Under the pieces are notes generated by a model. It ran no database searches. It was given only the letters and a program-made list of their open reading frames with translations, and had not been told where the DNA came from. This document shows, one piece after another, positions 25,767 to 34,725 of a stretch of DNA of 64,000 bases (positions are counted from its first letter, which is position 1; each line of letters starts with the position of its first letter). Source of the stretch: Fontibacillus phaseoli (lineage in GTDB: Bacteria; Bacillota; Bacilli; Paenibacillales; Paenibacillaceae); contig NZ_QPJW01000017.1 in NCBI RefSeq assembly GCF_003337355.1, forward strand, positions 23,404 through 87,403, in the 5' to 3' direction. The position numbers and the translations under genes were made by a program.

Positions 25767-26195
25767 TTATTCATGCAAAAGAACTTCATCCAGCCTCAAG
25801 ATGCCGACCAGCCCGCTCTCTGCAAGCCCGATTCCCGTGAAAAAGCTCCCTTGTACGCCTCCAACCCGCTCCGGGGGAGGTTGAATATCGAAAAACGTCG
25901 TCACCTTGTTTACCCGGTCGACGACAATGCCGACCGCTTCTTCTTGATGATGAATGACAACGATCCGGCTGCTTTTGGTATATTCCGCTTCGTTACTGCC
26001 GAATAAACTGCGCAGACTGATTACGGGAACGATCCTTCCCCGCAGATTGATGACACCCTTAACATATTCCCTGACATTCGGGATGGCGGTAATTTCCTGG
26101 ATTTTGATAATCTCATGTATATCCTGAATCCGGATCGCGTATTGCTCTTGTTCAATTCCAAATTCAACGTACTGCTCTTGACCGCTTACCTGCAT
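25767..26195 (-). CDS. cheW: Chemotaxis coupling protein CheW
   Basis: 142-residue adaptor that joins CheA to receptor tips. SH3-like CheW fold with YAIRIQDIHEIIKIQEITAIPN and the NLRGRIVPVISLR core. Stop and start are separated by 14 bases from cheA. Confidence 0.95.
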   Translation of the reverse strand: MQVSGQEQYVEFGIEQEQYAIRIQDIHEIIKIQEITAIPNVREYVKGVINLRGRIVPVISLRSLFGSNEAEYTKSSRIVVIHHQEEAVGIVVDRVNKVTTFFDIQPPPERVGGVQGSFFTGIGLAESGLVGILRLDEVLLHE

Positions 26196-26214
26196 GTTTC
26201 CACCTCCTGCGTAA

Positions 26215-28200
26215 TCAGACTTTAAACGCCGCTACCATGCGGTTTAATTCATCGGCAAGTTCGGCTAAAGCCCCTGCAGTCGATGCCGTTTCCTCACTGC
26301 TTGCCGCTGTCTCTTGCGTCGCTGCCGAGATGTTCTCGATCGCGGCCACGACATCGCTCGATTGGGCTGCCTGCTCTTCGCTCGCCGCCGCTATCTCCAT
26401 CACCCGGCTCGCCGATTCGCTTACCATGGCAACAATATGGTCAAAAGCTTCTCCGGATTGCTCCGTGGAGAGCACTCCTACTTCCACTGCCTTAACGGTT
26501 TCCGCCGTGTTGTTCTGCATACCTTTAATAATGCCTGTAATCTGCTTCGTCGCTGCCCCGCTCCGTTCCGCCAATTTACGAACTTCATCCGCCACGACGG
26601 CGAAGCCTCGTCCCTGATCTCCTGCGCGGGCCGCTTCAATGGCGGCATTCAGTGCCAGCAGATTGGTCTGTTCCGCGATATCGTCAATAACCTCAATAAT
26701 CTCGCCGATCCGGATCGAGTCTTCTTCCAGCCGGAGCACCTGACGGCTTACCGAATTCATTTCCTCCATGGAACGCCCTACTACCGCTCCGCCTTCACTG
26801 GCGACCGTCGCGGTTTTGTTCGCCAATTCCGAAGCCGAAGCCGCGCTGGCTGCTACCGAGTTGATCGCGCCGGACAATTCCTTGAACAATTCATTGATCG
26901 TTTGGACCGCATACGCCTGGTCACCGCTGCCCGAGGCCAATTCTTGGGCTCCCGCGGAAATCTGCTGCGAGGCGGCAGCGACCTGAGAGGCATTTGCATT
27001 AACTTGGCCAAGCATCGATTTCATGCTTTGCGTAATCTCCTGGAACCCCCGGCTTAGGACGCCGATCTCATCATGTCTGCGCAAGACCTGTTCCGGCAAA
27101 TCTTTCGTAAAATCACCGCGGGCCATATATTCGCCGATATCCACCACCAGCTTAAGCGGCTTCACTATGCTGTTGGTGAGTAAGACAACTACGAGGCCTA
27201 ATACTAGCAACGTGAGCAAACCGGCAATAATAATGATGGTCAAAACCCGGTCCGAATCGGCTGTGATCTCTTTCAAGGGAACCACCGTAGCTACCGACCA
27301 AGGAGTTTCGGTTTGGCCCACCGCAATCGGTGTGTAAATAAGATAAGTCTCATTCCAAATATACGTGTATGAGGCACCCTTTCTGATGAAATCCAAGGTT
27401 TCCGTATTCGCATCCGGGAATGCCTCTTTCAAATTTTTGCCGATGATGCTCTTATCCGGATTCGTCACGACGGTACCTGTGTTCGAATAAATATGGGCGA
27501 AGCCGGTCGTATACAGCTTGAATTGGTCCATCATGTTCTGAAGATACTCCAACTCGATGTCTATTCCGATAACACCTACCACGGAGCCATTTTCTTTAAT
27601 CGGAACAATAAGCGACGTCATCATGACATCCTTTCCGTTAATCGAATAATTGTAAGGATCCAGGATAACCTCTTTTCCGCTGTTTTTCGCGAGGTCATAG
27701 AACCCGTTTTCTCCTTCAATATCCGAAGCTTGAAGCGCGCTTAGCTCTAGTCCGTTCTCTGTCCGTTTCCAATAAGGAACGGATCTTCCGAGCTCATTTG
27801 AACCCGTGGCCCCCCGGAACTCCGCGTCCTTGCCGTCAAAAGCGTTAGGTTCCCAAATCGCCCAAGCTCCAATATAAGAAGGGTTATTCTCTACAGCTCT
27901 TCTCAGCATGGTATTCTGTGCTGTTCGATTCGCCGTTTGGGTCTGCTTCAAACTCTCCACGGATTCAGCCAAATTACGGGCTACCGCAATCGCATTCTCG
28001 AACTCCAGCTGCACAGTCGCGCCAATTTTCTCACCCGAGGTTTTCGATAAAGACATCGCAGTGGATATCGCTTCATTTCTCGTTGTTACCCCTATAAACG
28101 TAAGCATGATTCCCAGCAGAATGACGACCGACCCCAAAATGATAACCAGCATACGGGTCCTTAATTTCATGGAAAATCGGGATTTTGTTATTTTCACCAT
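26215..28200 (-). CDS. Methyl-accepting chemotaxis protein, Cache type
   Basis: 661-residue transmembrane receptor. Membrane helices lie near residues 17-37 and 305-330. The periplasm-side sensing region between them (about 270 residues, with YIGAWAIWEPN and YNYSINGKDVMMTS) looks like a double Cache domain, which usually binds small ligands. HAMP and the signalling hairpin follow (tip EQTNLLALNAAIEAARAGDQGRGFAVVADEVRKLAERS). The ATG at 28200 has AGGTGG upstream; a GTG three codons earlier is less likely. Confidence 0.92.
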   Translation of the reverse strand: MVKITKSRFSMKLRTRMLVIILGSVVILLGIMLTFIGVTTRNEAISTAMSLSKTSGEKIGATVQLEFENAIAVARNLAESVESLKQTQTANRTAQNTMLRRAVENNPSYIGAWAIWEPNAFDGKDAEFRGATGSNELGRSVPYWKRTENGLELSALQASDIEGENGFYDLAKNSGKEVILDPYNYSINGKDVMMTSLIVPIKENGSVVGVIGIDIELEYLQNMMDQFKLYTTGFAHIYSNTGTVVTNPDKSIIGKNLKEAFPDANTETLDFIRKGASYTYIWNETYLIYTPIAVGQTETPWSVATVVPLKEITADSDRVLTIIIIAGLLTLLVLGLVVVLLTNSIVKPLKLVVDIGEYMARGDFTKDLPEQVLRRHDEIGVLSRGFQEITQSMKSMLGQVNANASQVAAASQQISAGAQELASGSGDQAYAVQTINELFKELSGAINSVAASAASASELANKTATVASEGGAVVGRSMEEMNSVSRQVLRLEEDSIRIGEIIEVIDDIAEQTNLLALNAAIEAARAGDQGRGFAVVADEVRKLAERSGAATKQITGIIKGMQNNTAETVKAVEVGVLSTEQSGEAFDHIVAMVSESASRVMEIAAASEEQAAQSSDVVAAIENISAATQETAASSEETASTAGALAELADELNRMVAAFKV

Positions 28201-28213
28201 CGTCGCCACCTAA

Positions 28214-29809
28214 CTATGAATTCACTTTAAACACCGATACGGTATGGTTCAATTCTTCCGCCAGACCTGCAAGAGATTGCGCCGCCGAAGCCGTTTCTTC
28301 GCAACTGACCGCCGATTCCTCCGTCACCGCCGAAATATTCTCGACCGCCGCCATCACTTCCGCAGATTGAGCAGCCTGCTGCTGACTTGCTGCTGCAATC
28401 TCCGTTACTTTGCCTGCGGACTCGTTAATTTTTGTAATGATGTGTTCAAAAGCTTCCCCTGTCTGCTTGGTGAGGGTCACTCCGTCGCGAGTGGCCTTGA
28501 CGCTTTGGCGCGTATTTTCCTGCATTCCTTTAATAATATCGGTAATCTGCTTGGTAGCTTCCCCGCTTCGCTCCGCCAATTTCCGGACTTCGTCCGCTAC
28601 TACGGCGAAGCCCCGGCCCTGATCTCCCGCACGTGCGGCTTCAATCGCTGCGTTCAGAGCAAGCAGGTTAGTCTGTTCGGCAATATCATCGATCACTTCA
28701 ATGATTTCACCAATCAGGTTCGAATCCTCTTCCAGCTTGGCCACTTGCACATTGATCTGATTGATGCCTTCGACGGAGGAACGGACGACTTTCCCGCCCT
28801 GCTCTGCGATGTTCATCGTATCGTCCGAAATATCCGAAGCTTGTTCGGCAATCCGGGCAACCGCATGCGTTGCGGCGGACAATTCTTTAAACAGTTCGTT
28901 AATCGTTTGGGCGGCATGGGCCTGTCCTGCGCTGCCCCCGGCAATCTCTTCCGTGCTTGCGGATATTTGCTGAGCGGCAGCAGATACGCCTTCCGCGGTG
29001 GTAAGAACCCCGCCTACGATGCCGCGCAGGCTCAGAATCATATCATTCGTCGATGAGGTAAGCCGACCGATCTCATCCTTCGAGTTCACTTCCGTCGTTT
29101 CGGTTAAATCGCCCTTGGACACTTTATCAACCAGTTTAACGACACGGTGAAGCGGATTGGATATACTGCGCGAAAGAATTACGCTGAATGCGATACCGAG
29201 CAAAACCGATATGACCAGTATAATAAACGTGATATTTCGCGAATCCAGATACAACTGGTCCGCCTGATCGTTGCGTTCCTCCGCAAGCTCTACGTTCACC
29301 GCAACCAATTGTTCGATGATTCCCATGACCGTATCTCCGCTCTTGTCGAGTTCTCCCCTCAGCAGCGCGAAAAACTCATCGGTCTTATTCTCAAAAATCA
29401 GCGCTTTGGCCTCGTCCAAATCCTGCTTAAAGGCGTCCCACGCCGGGTTGAGGGTTGCCAGGAGTTCCTCTTCCCTGCTGGTCAACTCGGTAGATTGATA
29501 TCGCTTGATATTGCCCTCCACTTCATCGATGAAGCTATCGATTTTCTGATTGTAGTCATCCCTGACCGCCTTGCTTTCATCCATGATTTCCATATCGCGG
29601 ATATTCACTCGAATTCTCTGATACAGCCCCGAGGCGGCAGATATATCCCGAATCGTCACCAGATTGTTGTCATACATGTCGGACATGCTGTCGCTCAGTT
29701 TATCAATGCTGTTCAATCCAAAGTACCCTATGAACACCAATAAAGCGGCCATAAGAAAAAAACCAAAGTATAACTTTACCGATATTTTCAAGTTCCGAAA
29801 CCATCCCAT
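28214..29809 (-). CDS. Methyl-accepting chemotaxis protein, four-helix-bundle type
   Basis: 531 residues. First helix about 10-30, a roughly 150-residue all-helical outside region (4HB_MCP-like), second helix about 190-212, HAMP, then the same signalling tip as the neighbouring receptor. The signalling halves of the two receptors are very similar in DNA and protein, but their sensor domains are unrelated, which suggests domain swapping after duplication. GAGGG lies six bases before the ATG. Confidence 0.92.
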   Translation of the reverse strand: MGWFRNLKISVKLYFGFFLMAALLVFIGYFGLNSIDKLSDSMSDMYDNNLVTIRDISAASGLYQRIRVNIRDMEIMDESKAVRDDYNQKIDSFIDEVEGNIKRYQSTELTSREEELLATLNPAWDAFKQDLDEAKALIFENKTDEFFALLRGELDKSGDTVMGIIEQLVAVNVELAEERNDQADQLYLDSRNITFIILVISVLLGIAFSVILSRSISNPLHRVVKLVDKVSKGDLTETTEVNSKDEIGRLTSSTNDMILSLRGIVGGVLTTAEGVSAAAQQISASTEEIAGGSAGQAHAAQTINELFKELSAATHAVARIAEQASDISDDTMNIAEQGGKVVRSSVEGINQINVQVAKLEEDSNLIGEIIEVIDDIAEQTNLLALNAAIEAARAGDQGRGFAVVADEVRKLAERSGEATKQITDIIKGMQENTRQSVKATRDGVTLTKQTGEAFEHIITKINESAGKVTEIAAASQQQAAQSAEVMAAVENISAVTEESAVSCEETASAAQSLAGLAEELNHTVSVFKVNS

Positions 29810-29811
29810 CG

Positions 29812-29928
29812 TTATCCCTCGCTATCTCTGTCATTAATTTGTTCCAATTCTGCTTCAAGATGTTCCAAAATCCGCTCTAAATCTTCCCCTGATAAACGAT
29901 CGCCATGATGAACCCTGATGAACTTCAT
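29812..29928 (-). CDS. Small protein of 38 residues in che operon
   Basis: ATG AAG TTC ATC starts a 38-codon frame, MKFIRVHHGDRLSGEDLERI and onward, rich in Glu, Asp and Leu with a probable single helix. AAGGTGG is eight bases upstream. It fits exactly between cheY (ends 29951) and the receptor start at 29809, leaving two bases after its TAA. I do not recognise the family. Precise fit and ribosome site make it likely to be translated; its role is unknown. Confidence 0.6.
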   Translation of the reverse strand: MKFIRVHHGDRLSGEDLERILEHLEAELEQINDRDSEG

Positions 29929-29950
29929 TTCTCTTACCACCTTCATTTTT

Positions 29951-30313
29951 CTAAGCCCCTATTGCTTTTCGTATGGATTCCAGAACCCGCTCCTCTTGAA
30001 ACGGTTTGACGATAAAGTCCCTGGCTCCGGCTTGCAAGGATTCCACAACCATCGTCTGCTGTCCCATAGCCGAACACATAATAATTTTCGCTTCCGGATC
30101 AATTAGCTTGATCTGCCTGACTGCCTCTACCCCTTCCATTACCGGCATCGTGATGTCCATGGTCACCAGATCGGGCGACAGGGCACGATACTTTTCTACC
30201 GCGTCCTGCCCATTCTCGGCTTCACCCACAATCTCATATCCGTTTTTGCTCAAAATGGTTTTTAACATTAAACGCATGAAAGCCGCGTCATCAACAACCA
30301 GAATTTTAGTCAT
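29951..30313 (-). CDS. cheY: Chemotaxis response regulator CheY
   Basis: 120-residue stand-alone receiver domain. Acidic pair Asp8/Asp9, phospho-acceptor Asp53 (VTMDITMPVMEG), Thr/Ser switch in CSAMGQQ and conserved Lys in DFIVKPF. Phospho-CheY binds the flagellar switch. It lies between cheX and the small ORF. Confidence 0.95.
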   Translation of the reverse strand: MTKILVVDDAAFMRLMLKTILSKNGYEIVGEAENGQDAVEKYRALSPDLVTMDITMPVMEGVEAVRQIKLIDPEAKIIMCSAMGQQTMVVESLQAGARDFIVKPFQEERVLESIRKAIGA

Positions 30314-30324
30314 AATGAATCCTC

Positions 30325-30777
30325 CTAAGCTTGTAACAATAAAATGGTGTTCACCGGGCCGATGGCTTCCAAATGAACCGTAACCCGAATACCGCGACTA
30401 AACCCGTACATCTGAAGCTTTCCTACCATCACTGTCGGCGGAGTAATATCGATATGTCTTCCGCGGTTCGACAAAAGCGTGGACGTATTCCCGGCAATCA
30501 TATTCGCCATCTCCCCGACGAAACTGTGGAGCATTTCTCCTTCCAGCGGCATGCCGTACATACTCTGGCTCAGATTAGAGAATATCCGGCCCTCTCCTTC
30601 TATAATCAGGCGTCCTTCCATGTCTCCAACAATGCCTACCAGCACGCCGATGTCACTTTGTATCAAAGTTTGCTCGAATAAATGGGGAGCTTCGACTTGC
30701 ATAGGACGACTAAACACATGCTTTATCGATTCTATGGCGCTGTTCAGTAAATCTGTTGCCCCGTCATACTTTTGCAC
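30325..30777 (-). CDS. cheX: CheX-type CheY-P phosphatase
   Basis: 150-residue CheC/CheX/FliY-family protein that removes phosphate from CheY. The active-site ExxN helix is SFVGEMANMIAGN. It starts at GTG (30777) with AAGGAAGG ten bases upstream. It is first gene of the che operon and directly precedes cheY, its substrate. Confidence 0.85.
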   Translation of the reverse strand: MQKYDGATDLLNSAIESIKHVFSRPMQVEAPHLFEQTLIQSDIGVLVGIVGDMEGRLIIEGEGRIFSNLSQSMYGMPLEGEMLHSFVGEMANMIAGNTSTLLSNRGRHIDITPPTVMVGKLQMYGFSRGIRVTVHLEAIGPVNTILLLQA

Positions 30778-30828
30778 TAAACCAAATCCTTCCTTGTGTG
30801 ATTAATGTCCTATTTTTTTAGTACCATC

Positions 30829-30856
30829 ATCATATATGCACGGAGAAGTACGGTAA
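30829..30856 (-). promoter_or_regulatory. Candidate che operon promoter
   Basis: Minus strand TTACCG (30851-30856), a 16-base spacer and TATGAT (30829-30834) lie about 50 bases before cheX. It fits sigma-A, not the sigma-D TAAA/GCCGATAA pattern seen at motA. Just upstream is the palindrome CCGCAAAATTTTTGCGG followed by GCGGGCTCCCGC. Confidence 0.5.
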
Positions 30857-30929
30857 CCGAAAAAGTATTGCGGGAGCCCGCAAAAATTTTGCGGAATTAT
30901 GTAGATTATTGTAGTTTGATGTCGAAAAA

Positions 30930-30961
30930 CAGCAAAAAGAACACCTTTCGGCGTTCTTTAT
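30930..30961 (-). terminator. Terminator of response-regulator gene
   Basis: On minus AAAGAACGCC pairs with GGTGTTCTTT around a GAAA loop, followed by TTTTTGCTGTTTTT. It separates the two-component pair from the che operon. Confidence 0.8.
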
Positions 30962-31005
30962 GGAAACGTCTATGCTATTGACTCACGGGTCTTTAGACCT
31001 AAGTT

Positions 31006-31671
31006 TTAACTCGAGGGCTTTGAGAAGTCCGAGTCGGACAACAAGCCTAGCGTCTTCGCCTTCATGGCGGCTTCAATCCGGGATTTAACCCCTAACTTAT
31101 GAAACAAACTGGTCAGGCTATATTCCAAGGACCGTTGGCTTACCAGTATATTTTCGGCGATCGCTTTATTGCTTTTCCCCCTGGCGATTTGTTTCAAAAT
31201 ATCATATTCCTTATGGGTAATGACGCCCGTGTCCTGGCCGCCTGTCTTTTCCGTCTCCTGCCCGGATGCTCTCCTCAATTGTCGGACCAGGGACAGAGGC
31301 AGCACCGCTTCCCCACGGAGAGCGCAGCGTACGGCAGTCACAAGCTGTTCCTTATCCGCCGTTTTTAGCACAAAACCCGATATTCCCGCCTCCATCATGA
31401 GGTTGAAATGGTTCGTAAATTCAAATCCGGTGTAGATCAAGATCACCGCCTCCGGTACTATGGTAATAATTTGCTTGGCCAGGTCAATTCCGTTCATCTT
31501 CGGCATATGAAGATCGAGCAGCATTAGATCGTAATGATTATGCCGGACCAGTTCCATCGCCTTTTCTACGGTTTCCGCGATCGCCACAACGATATCCCCT
31601 TCTTGTTCCAGCAGTACTTTAGTGCCTGCCATGACCGAAGGATGATCATCCACGAGCAAAATATGGATCAT
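31006..31671 (-). CDS. NarL/LuxR-type response regulator
   Basis: About 221 residues. Receiver domain with DDHPS and phospho-acceptor Asp near residue 53 (LLDLHMPKMNG) and Lys in FVLKTADK; a C-terminal LuxR-type HTH follows (ITHKEYDILKQIARGKSNKAIAENILVSQR). It resembles the ComA/DegU group. The ATG at 31671 has GGGGGG seven bases upstream; a GTG one codon earlier is also open. It lies 31 bases after the kinase gene, its obvious partner. Confidence 0.88.
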   Translation of the reverse strand: MIHILLVDDHPSVMAGTKVLLEQEGDIVVAIAETVEKAMELVRHNHYDLMLLDLHMPKMNGIDLAKQIITIVPEAVILIYTGFEFTNHFNLMMEAGISGFVLKTADKEQLVTAVRCALRGEAVLPLSLVRQLRRASGQETEKTGGQDTGVITHKEYDILKQIARGKSNKAIAENILVSQRSLEYSLTSLFHKLGVKSRIEAAMKAKTLGLLSDSDFSKPSS

Positions 31672-31702
31672 CACTGTACCCCCCTTGTTCCTGTCTTATT
31701 CG

Positions 31703-34447
31703 TTACCGGGCCGGAATGGAAATGGTGATGGATAGCCCCTCTTCCGAAGATGAGCTGAACTCAATATGTCCATCCATGCTGCGGACCCGCTCTTTCATCC
31801 CGTAAATCCCCATGCTGTTAAAGGTATGAGTTGTCTCCCCGACATCCATTCCGACTCCGTTGTCCTCATAATGCAAATAGATGTGGTCGCCACCAGAATA
31901 TAATTTTATCGTTACCAGTGAGGCGTCGGAGTGTTTGGTCGCGTTGGCCAGCATTTCTTGAACGATCCGATATAACCCGATAATGATGTCATCGTGGATC
32001 ACGAGCCCAAGATTGGAGTAATCGAATTGGATTGCGTAATTCGTTCGCAGTTGCGCAAATTCAAACAAGGTTTCCAGGGAGCGTTCCAGCCCCTCCTCCT
32101 TCAATAGCGGAGGTCTTAATTCATTACACGTAATTCTTATCTGGTAAATGACGTCAAGCAGCCCTTGCTCGATTTCAGACAGTTGACACCGGTACTGGGA
32201 CGGAAGCTCCGGATCCGCCGTGATCTGGTTCAATTTGCGGTACCAGACGATCTGCTCCTGGAGCGCCGCATCATGAAGATCCTGCGATAAACGTTTCCGT
32301 TCATTTTCGGATAGATGAAATATAAACCTCAACAGCCATTGCGGCATTATTCTTCCGGATGCCAACATGTCTATATCCCGCTTTAAATCCTCAATAACCC
32401 GGAAATTATCATATAAAACGCTGACGTAGCGCGAGAGCGTCTCAAGCCAAACCTTTTGAGCCTGAACCAGCAGCAACGGCGAACTCTCCCCCACGCAAAG
32501 AATCCGGCTTTCCCCGTTGACTTCCCCGATTTTGACATAGTGTCCATCCAGCGTATCGATCAACCGGCATATAGGAAGCCTGTCGGCTCCATGTTCCCGG
32601 ATACTTAGCAGCACATCATCCGGGATGTCCTTCCCGCCGTGTGTCACAACGGTCAGCCCATCCGGGCCCGCCTTCATCAGGCTGATTTTGCCTGTCCCAA
32701 GTACCTGACGCACTTCCCTCACCAGCCGGCTGTTTAATTCATCCACCTTAACCACGCCGAATAGATCCGATGAAAATTGATCCAGGCTGATTTGGAGCCG
32801 GAAATACCTGTCTTCGCTTTGCCGGATCAGTTGCTCGGCATTCCACCGCTCTTTCTCCGCTTTCTTGCGTGAAGTGATATCCCAGGCCAAAGTCATCGCC
32901 GCTCCCTGACCCAGATGAGGGAGCGGCGTGGTAATCGCCTCGACTTCAATCACGTTGCCGTTCAGGCAAACGACCTTGTGCTGAGTCATCGGGGTGCTCC
33001 CAAACTCAGGGTCCAGCTCCGTTTCGCAGGTCATGACCTCCTCGTAGATCTCCTGGCCCAGTATGTCCCAATATGCGAGCCCAATGATCTCGCTCTTATC
33101 CTTCGCCCCATATAACGCAACGCTTGCGGGATTAGCGTACGTGAATTTCTTATCTCGATGAAGAAGAATCGCGATCGGAGACAGCTCGACCAGTTGGCGG
33201 TTGAATTCCTCACTGGCCAGCAACGCGCGTTCCGCCTGCTTCCGGGAGGTAATATCCTCGAAGACGATTTCAACCGTCGAGTTCGTATTGTCGAAAATTC
33301 CGATAACCACGGCATCAAATTTCTCTCCGTTTACCCGCACTAGAGCCATCTCCTTAGGCGGAAGAGAGCCTGCCTCCATCAAATCCGCGAATAGCGCTCT
33401 GCACCATTCCACATCTTCTTCGATTACCCAGTCCCAAGGCGTCGTCCCGATGATATCCGCAAGATCCCTTGCCCCAAGAATCCGCATACCTGCCGGATTT
33501 ACATAGACAATCATTCCTTTATGACATAGCGCGATCGCAACCGGGGACAGCTCCACGAGCCTCCGGTACCGTTCCATGGTTTCTTTCAGGGCCACTTCTA
33601 TCTTTTTGCGTTCCGTAATATCGTAAAAAACGTGTACCGTCGTCTCCATATGCGCATCGTAAATGCCGATGACCTCCGCGTTCACCACTTGCCCGTGCCG
33701 ACCGATTACCTCGTACTCCAGGGCCGCCCCAAACTCGTTCTCCGCGATAAAAGAGACCCTGTTCCGTGCCTTGTTCCATTCATGCGGCGGCAGAATCCGG
33801 TATATTTCCTGCCCAACGATCTCCTCCAGCGTATCGACGCCCATTAACCGCAGACCTGCCGGATTTACATAAACGAATCGTTCGTCTTTCTGTACGATCA
33901 TCGGATGCGGCGAGATCTCGATCAATCTGGAGAAGCGCTCCTCGCTTTCCTGCAATTCTTGCTCCGCTTTCCTCTTGCCGGTAATATCCAGCACCATCCC
34001 GTCGAGCCGGGCCAGATTACCGGATTCATCGAGGGTAGGGATAATCCGGACCTCTACCCAGCGGATCTCCCGATTGACGTGAATAATCCGGTATTCGCTG
34101 GTATCCGCCTCCCCTCGACGCAGACCTGCGGCTACGGTACGGAAATGATGGATGTCGTCCGGATGAACAATGTTTTCCCAAGCCATTTTACTATTAAAAT
34201 TATCCGGGCTATATCCCGTAATCGTTATGAATGCTCTCGACGTAAACACGACGCTACGCGATTGATCATTATAAGACCAGGTGCCTACGTCAATATTATG
34301 AAGCATATTTTCAAGCAGGCTGATCCGTTGATCCGCCTCATCCAGCGCCTTGCGGTATTGACCGATGCGCTTTCGAAACCATGCAATCACCGTATACAAC
34401 GCGAGTAGAAAAATAAGAATAAGAAATCCAAAGATAAAATTGTTCAA
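31703..34447 (-). CDS. Multi-PAS sensor histidine kinase (NarL family)
   Basis: 914 residues. One N-terminal membrane helix (FIFGFLILIFLLALYTVIAW), four PAS/PAC modules at about 40-165, 165-290, 290-415 and 415-545, a GAF-like stretch at about 560-690, then HisKA_3 with the phospho-His in RKRLSQDLHDAALQEQ and an HATPase_c domain (MLANATKHSDAS, DNGVGMD). The kinase core is reminiscent of ComP, but the sensor part is cytoplasmic PAS domains, not a multi-helix membrane domain. TTG at 34447 is preferred, with GGGGAGG five bases upstream. Confidence 0.87.
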   Translation of the reverse strand: MNNFIFGFLILIFLLALYTVIAWFRKRIGQYRKALDEADQRISLLENMLHNIDVGTWSYNDQSRSVVFTSRAFITITGYSPDNFNSKMAWENIVHPDDIHHFRTVAAGLRRGEADTSEYRIIHVNREIRWVEVRIIPTLDESGNLARLDGMVLDITGKRKAEQELQESEERFSRLIEISPHPMIVQKDERFVYVNPAGLRLMGVDTLEEIVGQEIYRILPPHEWNKARNRVSFIAENEFGAALEYEVIGRHGQVVNAEVIGIYDAHMETTVHVFYDITERKKIEVALKETMERYRRLVELSPVAIALCHKGMIVYVNPAGMRILGARDLADIIGTTPWDWVIEEDVEWCRALFADLMEAGSLPPKEMALVRVNGEKFDAVVIGIFDNTNSTVEIVFEDITSRKQAERALLASEEFNRQLVELSPIAILLHRDKKFTYANPASVALYGAKDKSEIIGLAYWDILGQEIYEEVMTCETELDPEFGSTPMTQHKVVCLNGNVIEVEAITTPLPHLGQGAAMTLAWDITSRKKAEKERWNAEQLIRQSEDRYFRLQISLDQFSSDLFGVVKVDELNSRLVREVRQVLGTGKISLMKAGPDGLTVVTHGGKDIPDDVLLSIREHGADRLPICRLIDTLDGHYVKIGEVNGESRILCVGESSPLLLVQAQKVWLETLSRYVSVLYDNFRVIEDLKRDIDMLASGRIMPQWLLRFIFHLSENERKRLSQDLHDAALQEQIVWYRKLNQITADPELPSQYRCQLSEIEQGLLDVIYQIRITCNELRPPLLKEEGLERSLETLFEFAQLRTNYAIQFDYSNLGLVIHDDIIIGLYRIVQEMLANATKHSDASLVTIKLYSGGDHIYLHYEDNGVGMDVGETTHTFNSMGIYGMKERVRSMDGHIEFSSSSEEGLSITISIPAR

Positions 34448-34612
34448 GTCGGCCTCCCCTTTACTCTCTGATGACTTCAATCCGACGGGACAACTAACTT
34501 TTCGTGACTACTTATAAATTGTATATCGGTCTGGGGCCCTGAATTGCTAATATTGTCAGGTTAATAAAGAGAATAGAAAATTATGGGTTTTTCTTACATA
34601 TTTTTCGTTAAC

Positions 34613-34683
34613 ATTCAAGCGCTCGTTTGAATATGATAAGCAAAAGTCGTATAATGCACTTAAACAATCAAATCATCATTTGA
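34613..34683 (+). promoter_or_regulatory. cadCA promoter with two ArsR/CadC-type operators
   Basis: -35 TTGAAT (34627-34632), a 17-base spacer and -10 TATAAT (34650-34655). Two inverted repeats flank it: ATTCAAGCGCTCGTTTGAAT (34613-34632), overlapping the -35 box, and TCAAATCATCATTTGA (34668-34683) at the start site. The second resembles the pI258 CadC operator (TCAAATAAATATTTGA). Confidence 0.75.
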
Positions 34684-34725
34684 ATATAAAATTTATCAAA
34701 GCGCGAAAAGAAGGTGAAACCTCGG

